A stretch of 64,000 nt of DNA from an uncultured Lachnospiraceae bacterium (lineage in GTDB: Bacteria; Bacillota; Clostridia; Lachnospirales; Lachnospiraceae). The DNA lies in the NCBI GenBank assembly GCA_944380315.1, contig CALWHG010000008.1, positions 1-64,000 on the forward strand. Reading direction: 5' to 3'. The translations under genes and the position numbers were made by a program. This document shows positions 1 through 8,400 of the stretch, one piece after another. The notes beneath the pieces are model-generated. The model searched no databases. It had not been told where the DNA came from and saw only the letters and a program-made list of their open reading frames with translations. Numbering within the stretch: position 1 is the stretch's first letter; each line of letters begins with the position of its first letter.

Positions 1-351
1 GTCAAGGATACCTCTGTGATGTTCATAATAGGCTTTACCGAGTTCTTTGCCTTCCACAGATATATAACCGGTGTCAACAATATGTACTTCCCGTCAGCTG
101 CCATAGAGATGATAGGCTATCTGTGCATGACGCTGATCGCATCATTCATACTGAGGTATCTTGAAAAGCGTATGGATGGCGATGAAAGCTATGAGCTCGT
201 ACAGGAAGACCAGCTGGTCATGAGTGCAGGTACTTATACACATCCTGATAAAGGCACCCCCTTTGATGAATACAGTAAAAGGGATGGAAGGCTTGAAAAG
301 GTAAAAAAGGATAAACATCATAAGGGAGATATGGGAGGTGAGAGTCTATGA
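1..351 (+). CDS. Amino-acid ABC transporter permease, C-terminal part
   Basis: The reading frame is open from the window edge, so the gene starts outside. What remains is the last stretch of an integral membrane permease of the polar amino-acid (HisM/GlnP) type: a hydrophobic helix around [20 protein letters not shown] is followed by a charged, Lys-rich cytoplasmic tail of about 55 residues, longer than usual for this family. The stop codon overlaps the start of the ATPase gene (ATGA), so the two are translationally coupled. Family assignment rests partly on this context; substrate is not known. Confidence 0.8.
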   Translation, partial: VKDTSVMFIIGFTEFFAFHRYITGVNNMYFPSAAIEMIGYLCMTLIASFILRYLEKRMDGDESYELVQEDQLVMSAGTYTHPDKGTPFDEYSKRDGRLEKVKKDKHHKGDMGGESL

Positions 352-1097
352 GTGAGCATATACTTGAGGTCAGACACCTGTCAAAAAGCTTTGGCTCCCA
401 TGATGTACTGACTGACATCGATTTTACTGTCAATGCAGGCGATGTGACCAGCATAATAGGCGCTTCCGGCTCAGGAAAATCCACGCTGCTGCGCTGCATC
501 AATCTTCTTGAGACCCCCACAGGCGGTGAGATACTGTATCATGGGAGATCTGTGACCGGAGCAAATGTCAATGCTGCCGAGTACAGATCCCATGTGGGCA
601 TGGTATTTCAGTCCTTCAATCTTTTTAACAATATGACCGTGCTTGAAAACTGCATGGTGGGTCAGATCAAGGTCCTGCATAAAAAGAAGGAGGTGGCCAG
701 AGAGCGGGCACTGTATTATCTGGAGAAGGTAGGCATGACGCCCTACATCAATGCCAGACCCAGGCAGATATCCGGAGGACAGAAACAGAGAGTGGCCATA
801 GCAAGGGCTCTTGCCATGGATCCCGAGGTCCTGCTTTTTGATGAGCCGACTTCTGCCCTCGATCCCGAGATGGTTGGAGAGGTGCTCAATGTCATGAGAG
901 CTTTGGCGTCAGACGGCATGACCATGCTGGTGGTGACCCATGAAATGGCATTTGCAAGAGACGTATCCAAAAAGGTCGTATATATGAACAACGGCGTGAT
1001 ATGTGAACAGGGTACGCCGGAGGAGATATTTGGAGCTCCACAAAAACAGGAGACAAGGGATTTTCTTTCTCGCTTTATAGGCAAAAGCCTGGAATGA
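348..1097 (+). CDS. Amino-acid ABC transporter ATP-binding protein (GlnQ/HisP type)
   Basis: Cytoplasmic ATPase that powers import of a polar amino acid with the upstream permease. At 249 residues it is a normal full-length single ABC domain. Visible motifs are Walker [10 protein letters not shown] (residues 38-46), the Q-loop VFQS, the ABC signature [14 protein letters not shown] (141-154), Walker B LLFDEP (162-167), the D-loop SALD and the switch His in VTHEM (about 198). The Q-K-Q-R signature and short length match the polar amino-acid uptake family. The start overlaps the permease stop by 4 bases. It is the last gene of its operon; a strong hairpin follows. Confidence 0.93.
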   Translation: MSEHILEVRHLSKSFGSHDVLTDIDFTVNAGDVTSIIGASGSGKSTLLRCINLLETPTGGEILYHGRSVTGANVNAAEYRSHVGMVFQSFNLFNNMTVLENCMVGQIKVLHKKKEVARERALYYLEKVGMTPYINARPRQISGGQKQRVAIARALAMDPEVLLFDEPTSALDPEMVGEVLNVMRALASDGMTMLVVTHEMAFARDVSKKVVYMNNGVICEQGTPEEIFGAPQKQETRDFLSRFIGKSLE

Positions 1098-1125
1098 GCA
1101 GTTTTCATTTTAAATAAGGATATTT

Positions 1126-1196
1126 ACAAAATGGAGTGTTGAAAAATCATCAACTAACTGATGATGGAGGAGCACTCCATTTTGTTTGTATTTTTA
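1126..1196 (+). terminator. Intrinsic terminator after the amino-acid ABC operon
   Basis: ACAAAATGGAGTG (1126-1138) pairs perfectly with CACTCCATTTTGT (1173-1185). A second small stem, ATCATCA/TGATGAT, lies inside the loop. T-rich sequence follows (GTTTGTATTTTT). It separates the ABC operon from the toxin-antitoxin island. Confidence 0.8.
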
Positions 1197-1241
1197 CGAT
1201 AATAAAGCTTTATAAAATGATATACTACATAAAGGTTGGTA

Positions 1242-1250
1242 TGATATAAT
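1242..1250 (+). promoter_or_regulatory. Extended -10 promoter for the UPF0175 gene
   Basis: TGA directly precedes a perfect TATAAT (1245-1250), an extended -10 arrangement. The -35 region is weak. It lies 27 bases upstream of the start codon at 1278, with a good ribosome binding site GGAGGTG between them. Confidence 0.5.
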
Positions 1251-1277
1251 ACTTACATCTTTTGGAGGTGAAACTGT

Positions 1278-1532
1278 ATGTGCCAGATAGCCATAGATAT
1301 ACCTGAAGAGGTAATGTATGATACAAAAATGAATAAATCTCAGGCAAGTGCTTTCGCAAGGGCAGCAGTAGCTTTGGGATATTATACACAAAGCGGTGTC
1401 TCTATAGGATATTGCGCTCAAATAGCTGGAATGTCAGAGGAAGACTTTATTAAGTATCTTGGTGCTAATGGGGTATCTATATTTAAGTATGAGTCGATAG
1501 ATGATCTTCAGACAGAGGTTCAGGATGCGTAA
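1278..1532 (+). CDS. UPF0175 family protein (VapB-like antitoxin)
   Basis: Small 84-residue protein of the UPF0175 family. It starts with the typical IDIPEEV segment and ends with a helix-turn-helix-like region (GYCAQIAGMSEEDFIKYL). Members of this family are usually encoded just before a PIN-like DUF3368 protein and are thought to act as DNA-binding antitoxins. Here the next gene starts inside the last codons (ATG at 1525, overlapping by 8 bases) and is indeed DUF3368-like. The family match is by pattern; antitoxin activity is inferred from family and context. Confidence 0.75.
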   Translation: MCQIAIDIPEEVMYDTKMNKSQASAFARAAVALGYYTQSGVSIGYCAQIAGMSEEDFIKYLGANGVSIFKYESIDDLQTEVQDA

Positions 1533-1797
1533 GGTAATAGTCAATTCAACTCCTCTTATAGTCCTATGCAATATTGGCGAGCTTGATATCCTTAGATCTA
1601 TGTATGGTGAGATAACTATTCCAAAGGCTGTCTATGATGAGGTGACAGTAAAGGAAGATACAGCATGCAGCATTTTAAAAGACAGTCCTGACTGGATCCA
1701 TATTTATTGCTGGGGAGTAGCATGGGTCGATGAAACTATTGATTGTGTGCCTGAGTACATGTATGAGCATAGCTATGAATATACGGCTATAGCCTGA
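1525..1797 (+). pseudogene. DUF3368 PIN-like toxin, truncated
   Basis: The first 50 or so residues fit the DUF3368 PIN-like family (MRKVIVNSTPLIVLCNIGEL, then ITIPKAVYDEV and DWIHI). The first Asp of the PIN site, usually in a D-T/S-S-P motif, is Asn here (VNSTPL). After about residue 58 the family pattern stops: the expected segment with the GEAEAIALA motif and later acidic residues is missing, replaced by a Tyr-rich tail ending at 1797. Intact members are about 155-160 residues; this one has 90. It is probably a decayed, inactive toxin. I start it at 1525, whose ATG overlaps the antitoxin end. Confidence 0.6.
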
Positions 1798-1820
1798 GTG
1801 ATCTGAGTATAATAGTAAAC

Positions 1821-1855
1821 AAAAGGACCGGTGCATCGCATCGGTCCTTTCTTTT
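1821..1855 (+). terminator. Intrinsic terminator of the first TA cassette
   Basis: AAAGGACCG-G-TGC pairs with GCA-T-CGGTCCTTT around an ATC loop, followed by CTTTT. The same hairpin with one base change recurs at 3163-3193 at the end of the second cassette. Confidence 0.75.
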
Positions 1856-1876
1856 CCTGCCACTGGCCGGATTCGA
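1853..1876. repeat. Remnant of the tRNA-Leu 3' end (attachment-site-like direct repeat)
   Basis: TTTCCTGCC-A-CTGGCCGGA-T-TCGAA matches the sequence at 3241-3264, which covers the last bases of tRNA-Leu(CAA) and its flank, with two mismatches. Only the 3' acceptor and part of the T arm are copied, so it is not a tRNA gene. A copied tRNA 3' end downstream of the intact tRNA, on the tRNA's own strand, is the usual footprint of site-specific integration. No integrase lies between the copies. Confidence 0.55.
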
Positions 1877-2034
1877 AGCAGAACAGATGTTCTAAACGTA
1901 TCAGAATAGGAGGGATCAGGCAGCTTCAGCCAATTTGTACGGATTTTGTACAGACAAAATACGATACTATTATTGATTAAAAGTAATACTTTAAGTTATA
2001 CTAATTAAGAATGAGATATGTATAGTAGGTATAG

Positions 2035-2321
2035 ATGGGAAAGCAGGAAACACTTGAGTTTAGTGGGATGAAGAAAAAGAAAAGCTAAATATCAAGAAGC
2101 ACGGAATAAGTTTTTCAACAGCAGCATTGGTCTTTGATGATGAAGATAGGATAGAGATATATGACGCTATTCACAGTCTTGAGGAGGACAGATATATTAC
2201 TATTGGGTCTGTAGGTAAAATATTGTTTGTCATATATACCAGCAGGGATCCGTCTATCAGACTTATCTCAGCAAGACTTGCAAATGAAAGGGAAAGGAGG
2301 ATCTATTATGGCAATAATTAA
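2035..2321 (+). pseudogene. brnT: BrnT-family toxin with a frameshift near codon 10
   Basis: BrnT proteins are about 90-residue ribonuclease toxins that begin with a F-x-W-D-E-x-K motif. Here ATG at 2035 opens MGKQETLEF, then one base is missing (or two are extra) near 2062, and the other frame continues WDEEKEKLNIKKHGISF, then VFDDEDRIEIYD and ISARLANERERRIYY, the full BrnT pattern to the stop at 2321. The frame of the main part has a stop at 2061-2063 immediately before the Trp codon. The only later start is TTG at 2127, which would remove the conserved N-terminus. The toxin is therefore likely inactive unless frameshifting restores it. Confidence 0.65.
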
Positions 2322-2529
2322 AAAGACGATAGTTAAAGGACAGAAGCCTACACATGAGCAGTTAATGGAGCTTGAGGCTGCTTCCAAAATGCCGATAGTT
2401 TATGACGAAGATTCTCCTGAACTGACAGAGGAACAGTATGCTCATATGTCAGAAGCTGCAAGAAACAGACGTAATGCCATTAAAAAGTCTATAAAAAGGT
2501 GCAGATATGATCCAACAGCAATTTATTGA
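2308..2529 (+). CDS. brnA: BrnA-family antitoxin
   Basis: A 73-residue protein starting at ATG 2308, 14 bases inside the end of the BrnT frame, behind a strong ribosome binding site (GGAAAGGAGG, 2291-2300). It contains the BrnA-like YDEDSPELTEEQY segment followed by a basic C-terminus. BrnA normally binds BrnT and represses the operon through a C-terminal ribbon-helix-helix; that part looks short here, so DNA binding is uncertain. Its tail overlaps the next gene by 23 bases, which points to one coupled operon. Confidence 0.65.
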   Translation: MAIIKKTIVKGQKPTHEQLMELEAASKMPIVYDEDSPELTEEQYAHMSEAARNRRNAIKKSIKRCRYDPTAIY

Positions 2530-3136
2530 ATATTCACAAAGATTTGCTCGGGATAATAAAATAGATATATGGCTTTCAGGCTCTTTTCTTAAAGGTAACT
2601 TTACAAAATATTCAGATGTGGACCTTGCTGCGAAAACGGATGATGCTGCGCTGGTTAAAAAATATATTTATGGGTTTGAATGCGACCCCTTATATATAGG
2701 GAGGACTGAACGCCCAAGCGGTATATTGATCGTTATATATGGCGGCGGCCTTTCACTGGACCTTGAGATCATAGAAAGTGTAAAATGCATTACGGAGGAT
2801 CCTGATAGAGGATATTTCCATTTTCAGGATATCAAGGCGTGTGATTATATAAGAAATGAAAAGATATTTGAAAAACTGGTTTTAAATGATAGTAACAGTT
2901 ATCGTATCTCAAGATTGTTTCACAGAAGCCTTATAAAATTGCTGTCAGGCAAAGTTGATCTAGCTTGCAGCATATTGAATGAAATTGAAGATTTCTTTGA
3001 AATGGAGCATTCAGAAATAAAAGATAAATTCCACTTTAAATGCAAAATTGTAGAATTATTGAAGGCCTTTAAAGAACATTATTTTATTGAAGATGGTTAT
3101 TGTAATGAGTTATATAGACTTATAAATGAACTTTGA
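2507..3136 (+). CDS. Nucleotidyltransferase-domain protein (MNT-like)
   Basis: A 209-residue protein with the nucleotidyltransferase signature GS-x10-DxD (GSFLKG at residues 25-30, SDVDL at 36-40) and a third acidic residue in LSLDLE (about 85), so the metal site is complete. The second half is helical with no recognised domain, possibly a substrate- or partner-binding part. Proteins of this fold include MntA-type antitoxins that AMPylate a toxin, and small-molecule adenylyltransferases. It overlaps brnA by 23 bases and shares its terminator, which suggests a role in that cassette. Low GC content like the rest of the island suggests transfer. The target is unknown. Confidence 0.7.
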   Translation: MIQQQFIEYSQRFARDNKIDIWLSGSFLKGNFTKYSDVDLAAKTDDAALVKKYIYGFECDPLYIGRTERPSGILIVIYGGGLSLDLEIIESVKCITEDPDRGYFHFQDIKACDYIRNEKIFEKLVLNDSNSYRISRLFHRSLIKLLSGKVDLACSILNEIEDFFEMEHSEIKDKFHFKCKIVELLKAFKEHYFIEDGYCNELYRLINEL

Positions 3137-3162
3137 CTTTATAAAGTTCTAATCATATCAAC

Positions 3163-3193
3163 AAAAGGGCCGGTGCATCGCATCGGTCCTTCC
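3163..3193 (+). terminator. Intrinsic terminator of the second TA cassette
   Basis: AAGGGCCGGTGC pairs with GCATCGGTCCTT (G-U allowed), followed by CCTCTT. The hairpin is nearly identical to the one at 1821-1855. Confidence 0.65.
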
Positions 3194-3208
3194 TCTTGCA
3201 GATAAGAA

Positions 3209-3236
3209 AAGCCCCGACGTTCAAGGCTCGGGGCTT
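3209..3236 (-). terminator. Intrinsic terminator of tRNA-Leu
   Basis: On the minus strand, AAGCCCCGAGCC pairs with the GGCTT side through the AAGCCCCG/CGGGGCTT stem, followed by TTTTCTT. It lies 10 bases beyond the tRNA 3' end and is absent from the remnant copy at 1853. Confidence 0.75.
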
Positions 3237-3245
3237 AAATTTTCC

Positions 3246-3325
3246 TGCCGCTGGCCGGACTCGAACCGGCATGGTTTCCCGCTTGATTTTGAGTCAAGTG
3301 CGTCTGCCAATTCCGCCACAGCGGC
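3246..3325 (-). tRNA. tRNA-Leu (CAA anticodon)
   Basis: The minus strand reads GCCGCTG ... CAGCGGC as a perfect 7-bp acceptor stem with discriminator A. The D-arm GGCGGAATTGGCAGACGC, the anticodon arm CTTGA-CTCAAAA-TCAAG with anticodon CAA, a short class II variable arm and the T arm GCCGGTTCGAGTCCGGC are all present. It is about 80 nt long. The 3' CCA is not encoded (the next bases are GGA). It decodes UUG leucine codons. Its 3' end is the sequence duplicated at 1853-1876. Confidence 0.93.
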
Positions 3326-3466
3326 ACAACTTTTATTTTTATATCATAAATACGATTGATAATCAAGCCTGCCCTGTGCTAAAATCAGTCTCAAACGATC
3401 AAGGGGCGGCTGCATGGCATGAAGGCTGGCTTATGCAGCGGGCCCGTTGGAAAGAGAGGAGGTAAC

Positions 3467-4498
3467 ATGGTCACGATAGCTCTTGATGTGCTTGGAGGAG
3501 ACAACGCTCCAGGCTCAAATATAGATGGTGCCCTGCTGGCACTTAAGAAGTCTGAGGAAGTGAGGGTACTCATGTTTGGACCTGAAGGGGTCATAAAGGA
3601 GGAGCTTCAGAAACGGGGAGCAGAAGTCTCAGACAGACTGGTCATAGTAGATGCCCCTGAGTTCATCTCCCAGGAGGAGCACCCTGTAGCAGCCATACAG
3701 AAAAAGAAGGAGTCCTCCATAGTAAAGGGACTCATGGCGGTTAAAAATGGTGAGGCTGACGCATTTTTGTCGGCTGGATCGTCAGGTGCGGTGCTTGCAG
3801 GGGGACAGCTCAAGCTGGGGCGCATAAAGGGCGCTCTGCGTACGCCCCTTGCCACTGTCATACCAACTGCCTCAGGGATATCACTTCTTCTGGACTGCGG
3901 GGCAAATGTGGATGCAAGGCCTGAGTGGCTCTGCCAGTTTGCCCGCATGGGAGACATTTACGCAAGGAAGCTCCTTGGCATAAAGGAGCCTGTGGTCAAG
4001 CTTGTGAACATCGGCTCTGAGGATGAAAAGGGCAACGCCCTCATAAAGGCCGTCAGGCCCATGATGGAGTCCATGAAGGACATCAACTACCAGGGGTATA
4101 TAGAGAGCAGGGACATACCTGCTGGTGCTGCAGATGTCATAGTGACGGATGCCTGGACAGGCAATGCCATGCTCAAGCTCTATGAGGGCACGGCGTCCAC
4201 TCTGGTCAAGCTTATCAAGTCGGCCATCACCTCTGACACGAAGTCAAAGATAGGAGCCCTGCTCATAAAGGACAAGCTCAAGGAGACTCTCAAGTCCTTT
4301 GATGCCTCACAGTATGGCGGTGCGCCCCTGCTTGGGCTCAAGGGCCTTGTGGTCAAGTGCCACGGCAATGCCAAGGCGGCTGAGATCTCCAACGGCATCC
4401 TTCAGTGTGCGGATTTCGTTGGAGCCGGCATAAATGACGTACTTTCGGAGGCCTTGCAGCAGGATAGTGCTATTTTCCAAAAAGATGTTGATAAATAG
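3467..4498 (+). CDS. plsX: Phosphate acyltransferase PlsX
   Basis: Makes acyl-phosphate from acyl-ACP and phosphate, the first step toward phosphatidic acid with PlsY. The 343-residue product starts with TIALDVLGGDNAPG, a close match to the PlsX N-terminus, and contains FLSAGSSGAVLAGG and VTDAWTGNAMLK, which are conserved in the family. I chose ATG 3467 because AGAGGAGG lies just upstream; the longer frame to 3419 has no such site. The protein is peripheral to the cytoplasmic membrane. It is followed 58 bases later by acpP, its acyl donor, the common Firmicutes order. Confidence 0.96.
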   Translation: MVTIALDVLGGDNAPGSNIDGALLALKKSEEVRVLMFGPEGVIKEELQKRGAEVSDRLVIVDAPEFISQEEHPVAAIQKKKESSIVKGLMAVKNGEADAFLSAGSSGAVLAGGQLKLGRIKGALRTPLATVIPTASGISLLLDCGANVDARPEWLCQFARMGDIYARKLLGIKEPVVKLVNIGSEDEKGNALIKAVRPMMESMKDINYQGYIESRDIPAGAADVIVTDAWTGNAMLKLYEGTASTLVKLIKSAITSDTKSKIGALLIKDKLKETLKSFDASQYGGAPLLGLKGLVVKCHGNAKAAEISNGILQCADFVGAGINDVLSEALQQDSAIFQKDVDK

Positions 4499-4556
4499 CA
4501 GATAATCATATAGAATCAATACGCAAATAATATCTTATAAAATACAGGAGAAGATC

Positions 4557-4784
4557 ATGGAATTTGAAAAACTGCAGGCAATCATCGCTGATGTACTCAA
4601 TATCGACGCTGAGGAGATCAGCATGGAGAGCACCTTTGTGGATGATCTGGGAGCTGATTCTCTCGATATAGCTCAGATCATCATGGGCATCGAGGATGAG
4701 TTCGGTATATCCATACCTCAGGAAGAGGCTGAGAAGATAGTTACCGTCGGTGATGCAGCAGAGCAGATCAAAAATGCGCTCTGA
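4557..4784 (+). CDS. acpP: Acyl carrier protein
   Basis: A 75-residue acidic, helical protein that carries growing acyl chains on phosphopantetheine. The attachment Ser lies in GADSLD (Ser 36 region), followed by the family's acidic helix II ([18 protein letters not shown]), here slightly altered as SLDIAQIIM rather than the usual SLDTVELVM. It is preceded by AGGAG. The rnc start codon overlaps its last codons, giving plsX-acpP-rnc coupling. Confidence 0.96.
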   Translation: MEFEKLQAIIADVLNIDAEEISMESTFVDDLGADSLDIAQIIMGIEDEFGISIPQEEAEKIVTVGDAAEQIKNAL

Positions 4785-5478
4785 TCATACCGATGACAGG
4801 ATCCTGGAGCTTGAAAGGGCCATAGGCTACAGCTTTCAGGACCCTGACATACTTAAGCAAGCACTTACTCATCCCTCTTATTCAAGTGAATCGGGGCTGG
4901 AACGGTACGAATCCAACCAGCGCCTGGAATTCCTTGGGGATGCCATACTAGAATCTGTGATATCTGATTATCTTTACCGGTCTCATCCCAGGACGGAGGA
5001 AGGGGAGCTGACAAGGCTCCGGGCCTCTCTGGTATTTGAGGCCGCTCTTGCTATATGTGCAAGAGATCTTGGGCTTGGGAGATATCTGCTGCTTGGGAAG
5101 GGTGAGGAAAGGTCAGGAGGACGCGAAAAGCCCTCCATACTGTCTGATGCCTTTGAGGCCCTCATAGGTGCCATCTTCATAGATGGGGGACATGAGGCCT
5201 CAAAGCAGTTCATATACAGGTTCGTCATAGATGACATAGATGAGCTCAGCCTCCTTCATGATTCAAAGAGCATGCTCCAGGAGCATGTTCAGAAGTCTGA
5301 GGGCTCCAGGCTGAGATATGAGACTAGGGATATGGACAGTCCCGATCATATGAAGAGATTCAGCTCTGAGGTCTATATAGATGACAGACTGATCTCCAGA
5401 GGTGAGGGACATTCCAAAAAATCCGCTGAACAGGATGCGGCATTCAAGGCTGTAAGGCTGCTGCATATCGGAAAGTGA
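4774..5478 (+). CDS. rnc: Ribonuclease III
   Basis: Double-strand-specific endoribonuclease that processes rRNA precursors and structured mRNAs. The catalytic domain carries the signature [10 protein letters not shown], with the second acidic pair in [16 protein letters not shown]. The C-terminal double-stranded RNA-binding domain runs from about [11 protein letters not shown] to [10 protein letters not shown]. With ATG 4774 the product is 234 residues, normal for the family; a GTG at 4750 would extend it by 8 residues deeper into acpP and is less likely. Four bases separate it from smc. Confidence 0.95.
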   Translation: MRSDHTDDRILELERAIGYSFQDPDILKQALTHPSYSSESGLERYESNQRLEFLGDAILESVISDYLYRSHPRTEEGELTRLRASLVFEAALAICARDLGLGRYLLLGKGEERSGGREKPSILSDAFEALIGAIFIDGGHEASKQFIYRFVIDDIDELSLLHDSKSMLQEHVQKSEGSRLRYETRDMDSPDHMKRFSSEVYIDDRLISRGEGHSKKSAEQDAAFKAVRLLHIGK

Positions 5479-5481
5479 TCC

Positions 5482-8400
5482 ATGTATTTAAAGAGTATAG
5501 AGATCCAGGGATTCAAATCCTTTGCAAATAAAACAGTACTGCGCTTTGACCAGGGCATAACCGGCATAGTGGGACCAAACGGCTCAGGCAAGTCAAATGT
5601 TGCCGACGCGGTCAGATGGGTCCTGGGTGAGCAGAAGGTAAAGCAGCTTCGTGGGGCATCCATGCAGGATGTTATTTTTTCGGGTACGGAGCTAAGAAAG
5701 CCTCAGGGCTATGCCTTTGTAGCCATCACTCTGGACAATGCTGATCACAGCCTTCCCATTGATTACAGTGAGGTCACGGTGTCCAGAAGGCTCTATAGGT
5801 CCGGGGAGTCCGAATATATGATAAACGGACAGCAGGTAAGGCTCAGGGACGTACAGGAGCTTTTTTATGATACGGGTATAGGCAAGGAAGGCTATTCCAT
5901 CATCGGCCAGGGCCAGGTGGAGGCGGTGCTCAACGGCAAGCCGGAGGAGCGCAGAGGGCTTTTCGATGAGGCCTGTGGCATAGTCAAGTTCAAAAGACGT
6001 AAGGCCATAGCTGAAAAGAAGCTGGAATCCGAGAGGGCAAATCTTGTCAGGATAAGCGATATACTCAAAGAGCTCTCCTCCAGGGTTGAGCCTCTCCGCC
6101 GACAGTCTGAAAGTGCAAGAGAGTATCTCAAGCTTCGGGATGAGCAGAAGAAGCTGGAGCTCAATCTCTTCCTGCGGGAAAGCGGGGACAATGCAGCTGA
6201 GCTTTCAAAGGCAGACAGCGACATAGGCATAGTATCAGCCTCCCTCGAAGAGGTCAGGGAGGAAAATGACAGGTTAAAGACAGATAACGACAGACTGAGC
6301 ACTGAGCTTACAAGACTTGGCACAGAGATAGACAGTCGCAGAGAAGCCATATCTGAAAAAAAGGTCCAGGCAGAGGCCATAAAGAGCAGGATACAAGTGC
6401 TGGCCTCCGAGTCTGAGCTTCAGACTGCAAACATAGGCAGGCTCGAGGAAAGGATGGAGTCCCTCTCCAAAGACATGGAGGAAAGGAAGCATTCCGCCAT
6501 AGATCAGCTCCGCTCCATAGAGGAGCTTAAGACTGAGCTGAGCCTTATAGAGGGCTCTGCTGAGGGGGCTGCGGGCTCAGAGGAGCTTCAGGATCTCTTT
6601 AAGAGGGCCGAGGGTCAGAGGGCAAGGCTCGTGGATGCCCTTTCCATGGATGAGGAGGAGCTTGACAGGCTCATGTCCGCCGGAGAAACTGCTGATGAGA
6701 CAGGCGAGTTCGGAGAAGCACCCTCCGGGACATCTGATGTGGATGATGACGAGGGCTTTCAGGAGCCGGACTGGCTCAAGGCCATCAAGAGCAAGCGCTC
6801 TTCTCTTACGGGAGTAGACGAAAGGGAGGAAAGGCTCAATACCTGGCTCAGAAGCTCAGAGGACGATTATAACGCCCAGACTCTCCGCATAAAGGAGCTT
6901 AACAGGTCCATAAATGACTGCCAGCAGGAATATCATATGGCAGCGACTAAGCTTGAGTCCCTGCGTAACCTGGCTGAGCGCTATGAGGGATATGGGCAGA
7001 GCATAAAGAGCGTCATGCAGAAGCGCAGCTCCTTCAAGGGCATAAAGGGAGTAGTGGCTGACCTTATACATACTGAGGCGGGATATGAGACCGCTGTTGA
7101 GACCGCCCTGGGAGGCAGTATACAAAATATCGTCACGGATACAGAGGATACGGCCAGGACGATCATCGAATATCTGAAGCGCAATAAGCTTGGAAGGGCC
7201 ACCTTCCTGCCGCTTGATGCGGTCAAGGGCAGGGATGATCAGGACTATGAAAGGGCCAGGAAAGAGCCTGGCATCATAGGACTTGCCTCTGACATAGTAA
7301 GCTATGATGAGCAGTATGCCTCTCTGGTAAAATTCCTGCTTGGACGCACACTGGTTGCTGACAGTATGGATTCGGCCCTGTCTCTTGCCAGACGGCACGG
7401 ACACAGGCTTCGCATAGTCACCCTCCAGGGTGAGCTGCTCATGCCGGGAGGCTCCATATCGGGAGGCGCCTACAGAAACAGCTCCAACCTTCTGGGACGT
7501 CAGCGAGAGATCGATGAGCTCAAGGAAAAGACCAGGAGCATACTTACGAGGATAGACAGCTTCAATGCTGAGCTTGTGGAGGCAGAAAAGAAGGCTGACG
7601 AGCTTTCCGGAGAGATAGATGACCTCAAGGCCCAGATGGCTGAGGTATCCATAGAAAAGAACAGACTGAGTCTTGAGATCCTTTCGGAGTTCAGGCTCAA
7701 GCTTAGCGGCATATCCCAGAGAGCAGGCTTTGTCTCTGAAAACCTTGAAAGACTGATAGGCGAGATCGGTCGCTGCAGCATCGAAAGAGCGGAGCTGCTT
7801 GAGAGCCGACAGGATGCCTTTGAGGAGATAGAGCGGAAGCGCTCCGAATCCGAGATCCTTTGTCTCAGGGAAAAGGAGCTTCAGGGCTCCCTCGAGGAGG
7901 ACCAGCGTGCCATAGAGGAGCTTTCACAAAGGAGAGAGGAGCTCTCGGCATCTCAGAAGGATCAGTTTGATCGGAGAGATGAGATATCTCAGGAGCTGCT
8001 CAGGCTTGAGAAGGAGCTCATGCGTCTGGAGGCTGCAAGAGAAAAGCTTCAGCAGCGCATGGATGAGCGCATGGAATATATATGGAACGAATATGAGCTT
8101 ACCCTCAGCGGAGCCGAGGAGTTCCGTGACGATGAGCTGGGCCCGGCTTCAGAGCTTCGCCCCCGCATATCCGGGATCAAGCGCAGCCTCAAGGAGCTTG
8201 GACCTGTAAATGTCTCAGCCATAGAGGAATACAGGGAGGTATCGGAAAGATATGAGTTCCTTACGGGACAGCATGAGGATCTGGTAAGATCGGAGGCCTC
8301 CATACTTTCCGTCATAGATGAGCTCGATCAGGGCATGAAGAGGCAGTTTGTTGAAAGATTTGCCCAGATCAGGATCCAGTTCGACCGGGTATTCAAGGAG

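Noticed and set aside
1853..1876. Second tRNA gene
   Set aside because: Only the 3' acceptor strand and part of the T arm are present; no D or anticodon arm follows.
2127..2321. A normal short BrnT protein starting at TTG 2127
   Set aside because: The conserved N-terminal segment is present in frame just upstream, cut off by a frameshift, so the short form is a remnant rather than the original gene.
5892..6380. 162-residue Ser/Leu-rich minus-strand frame in smc
   Set aside because: Direct antisense of coiled-coil codons, which always gives Ser/Leu-rich frames.
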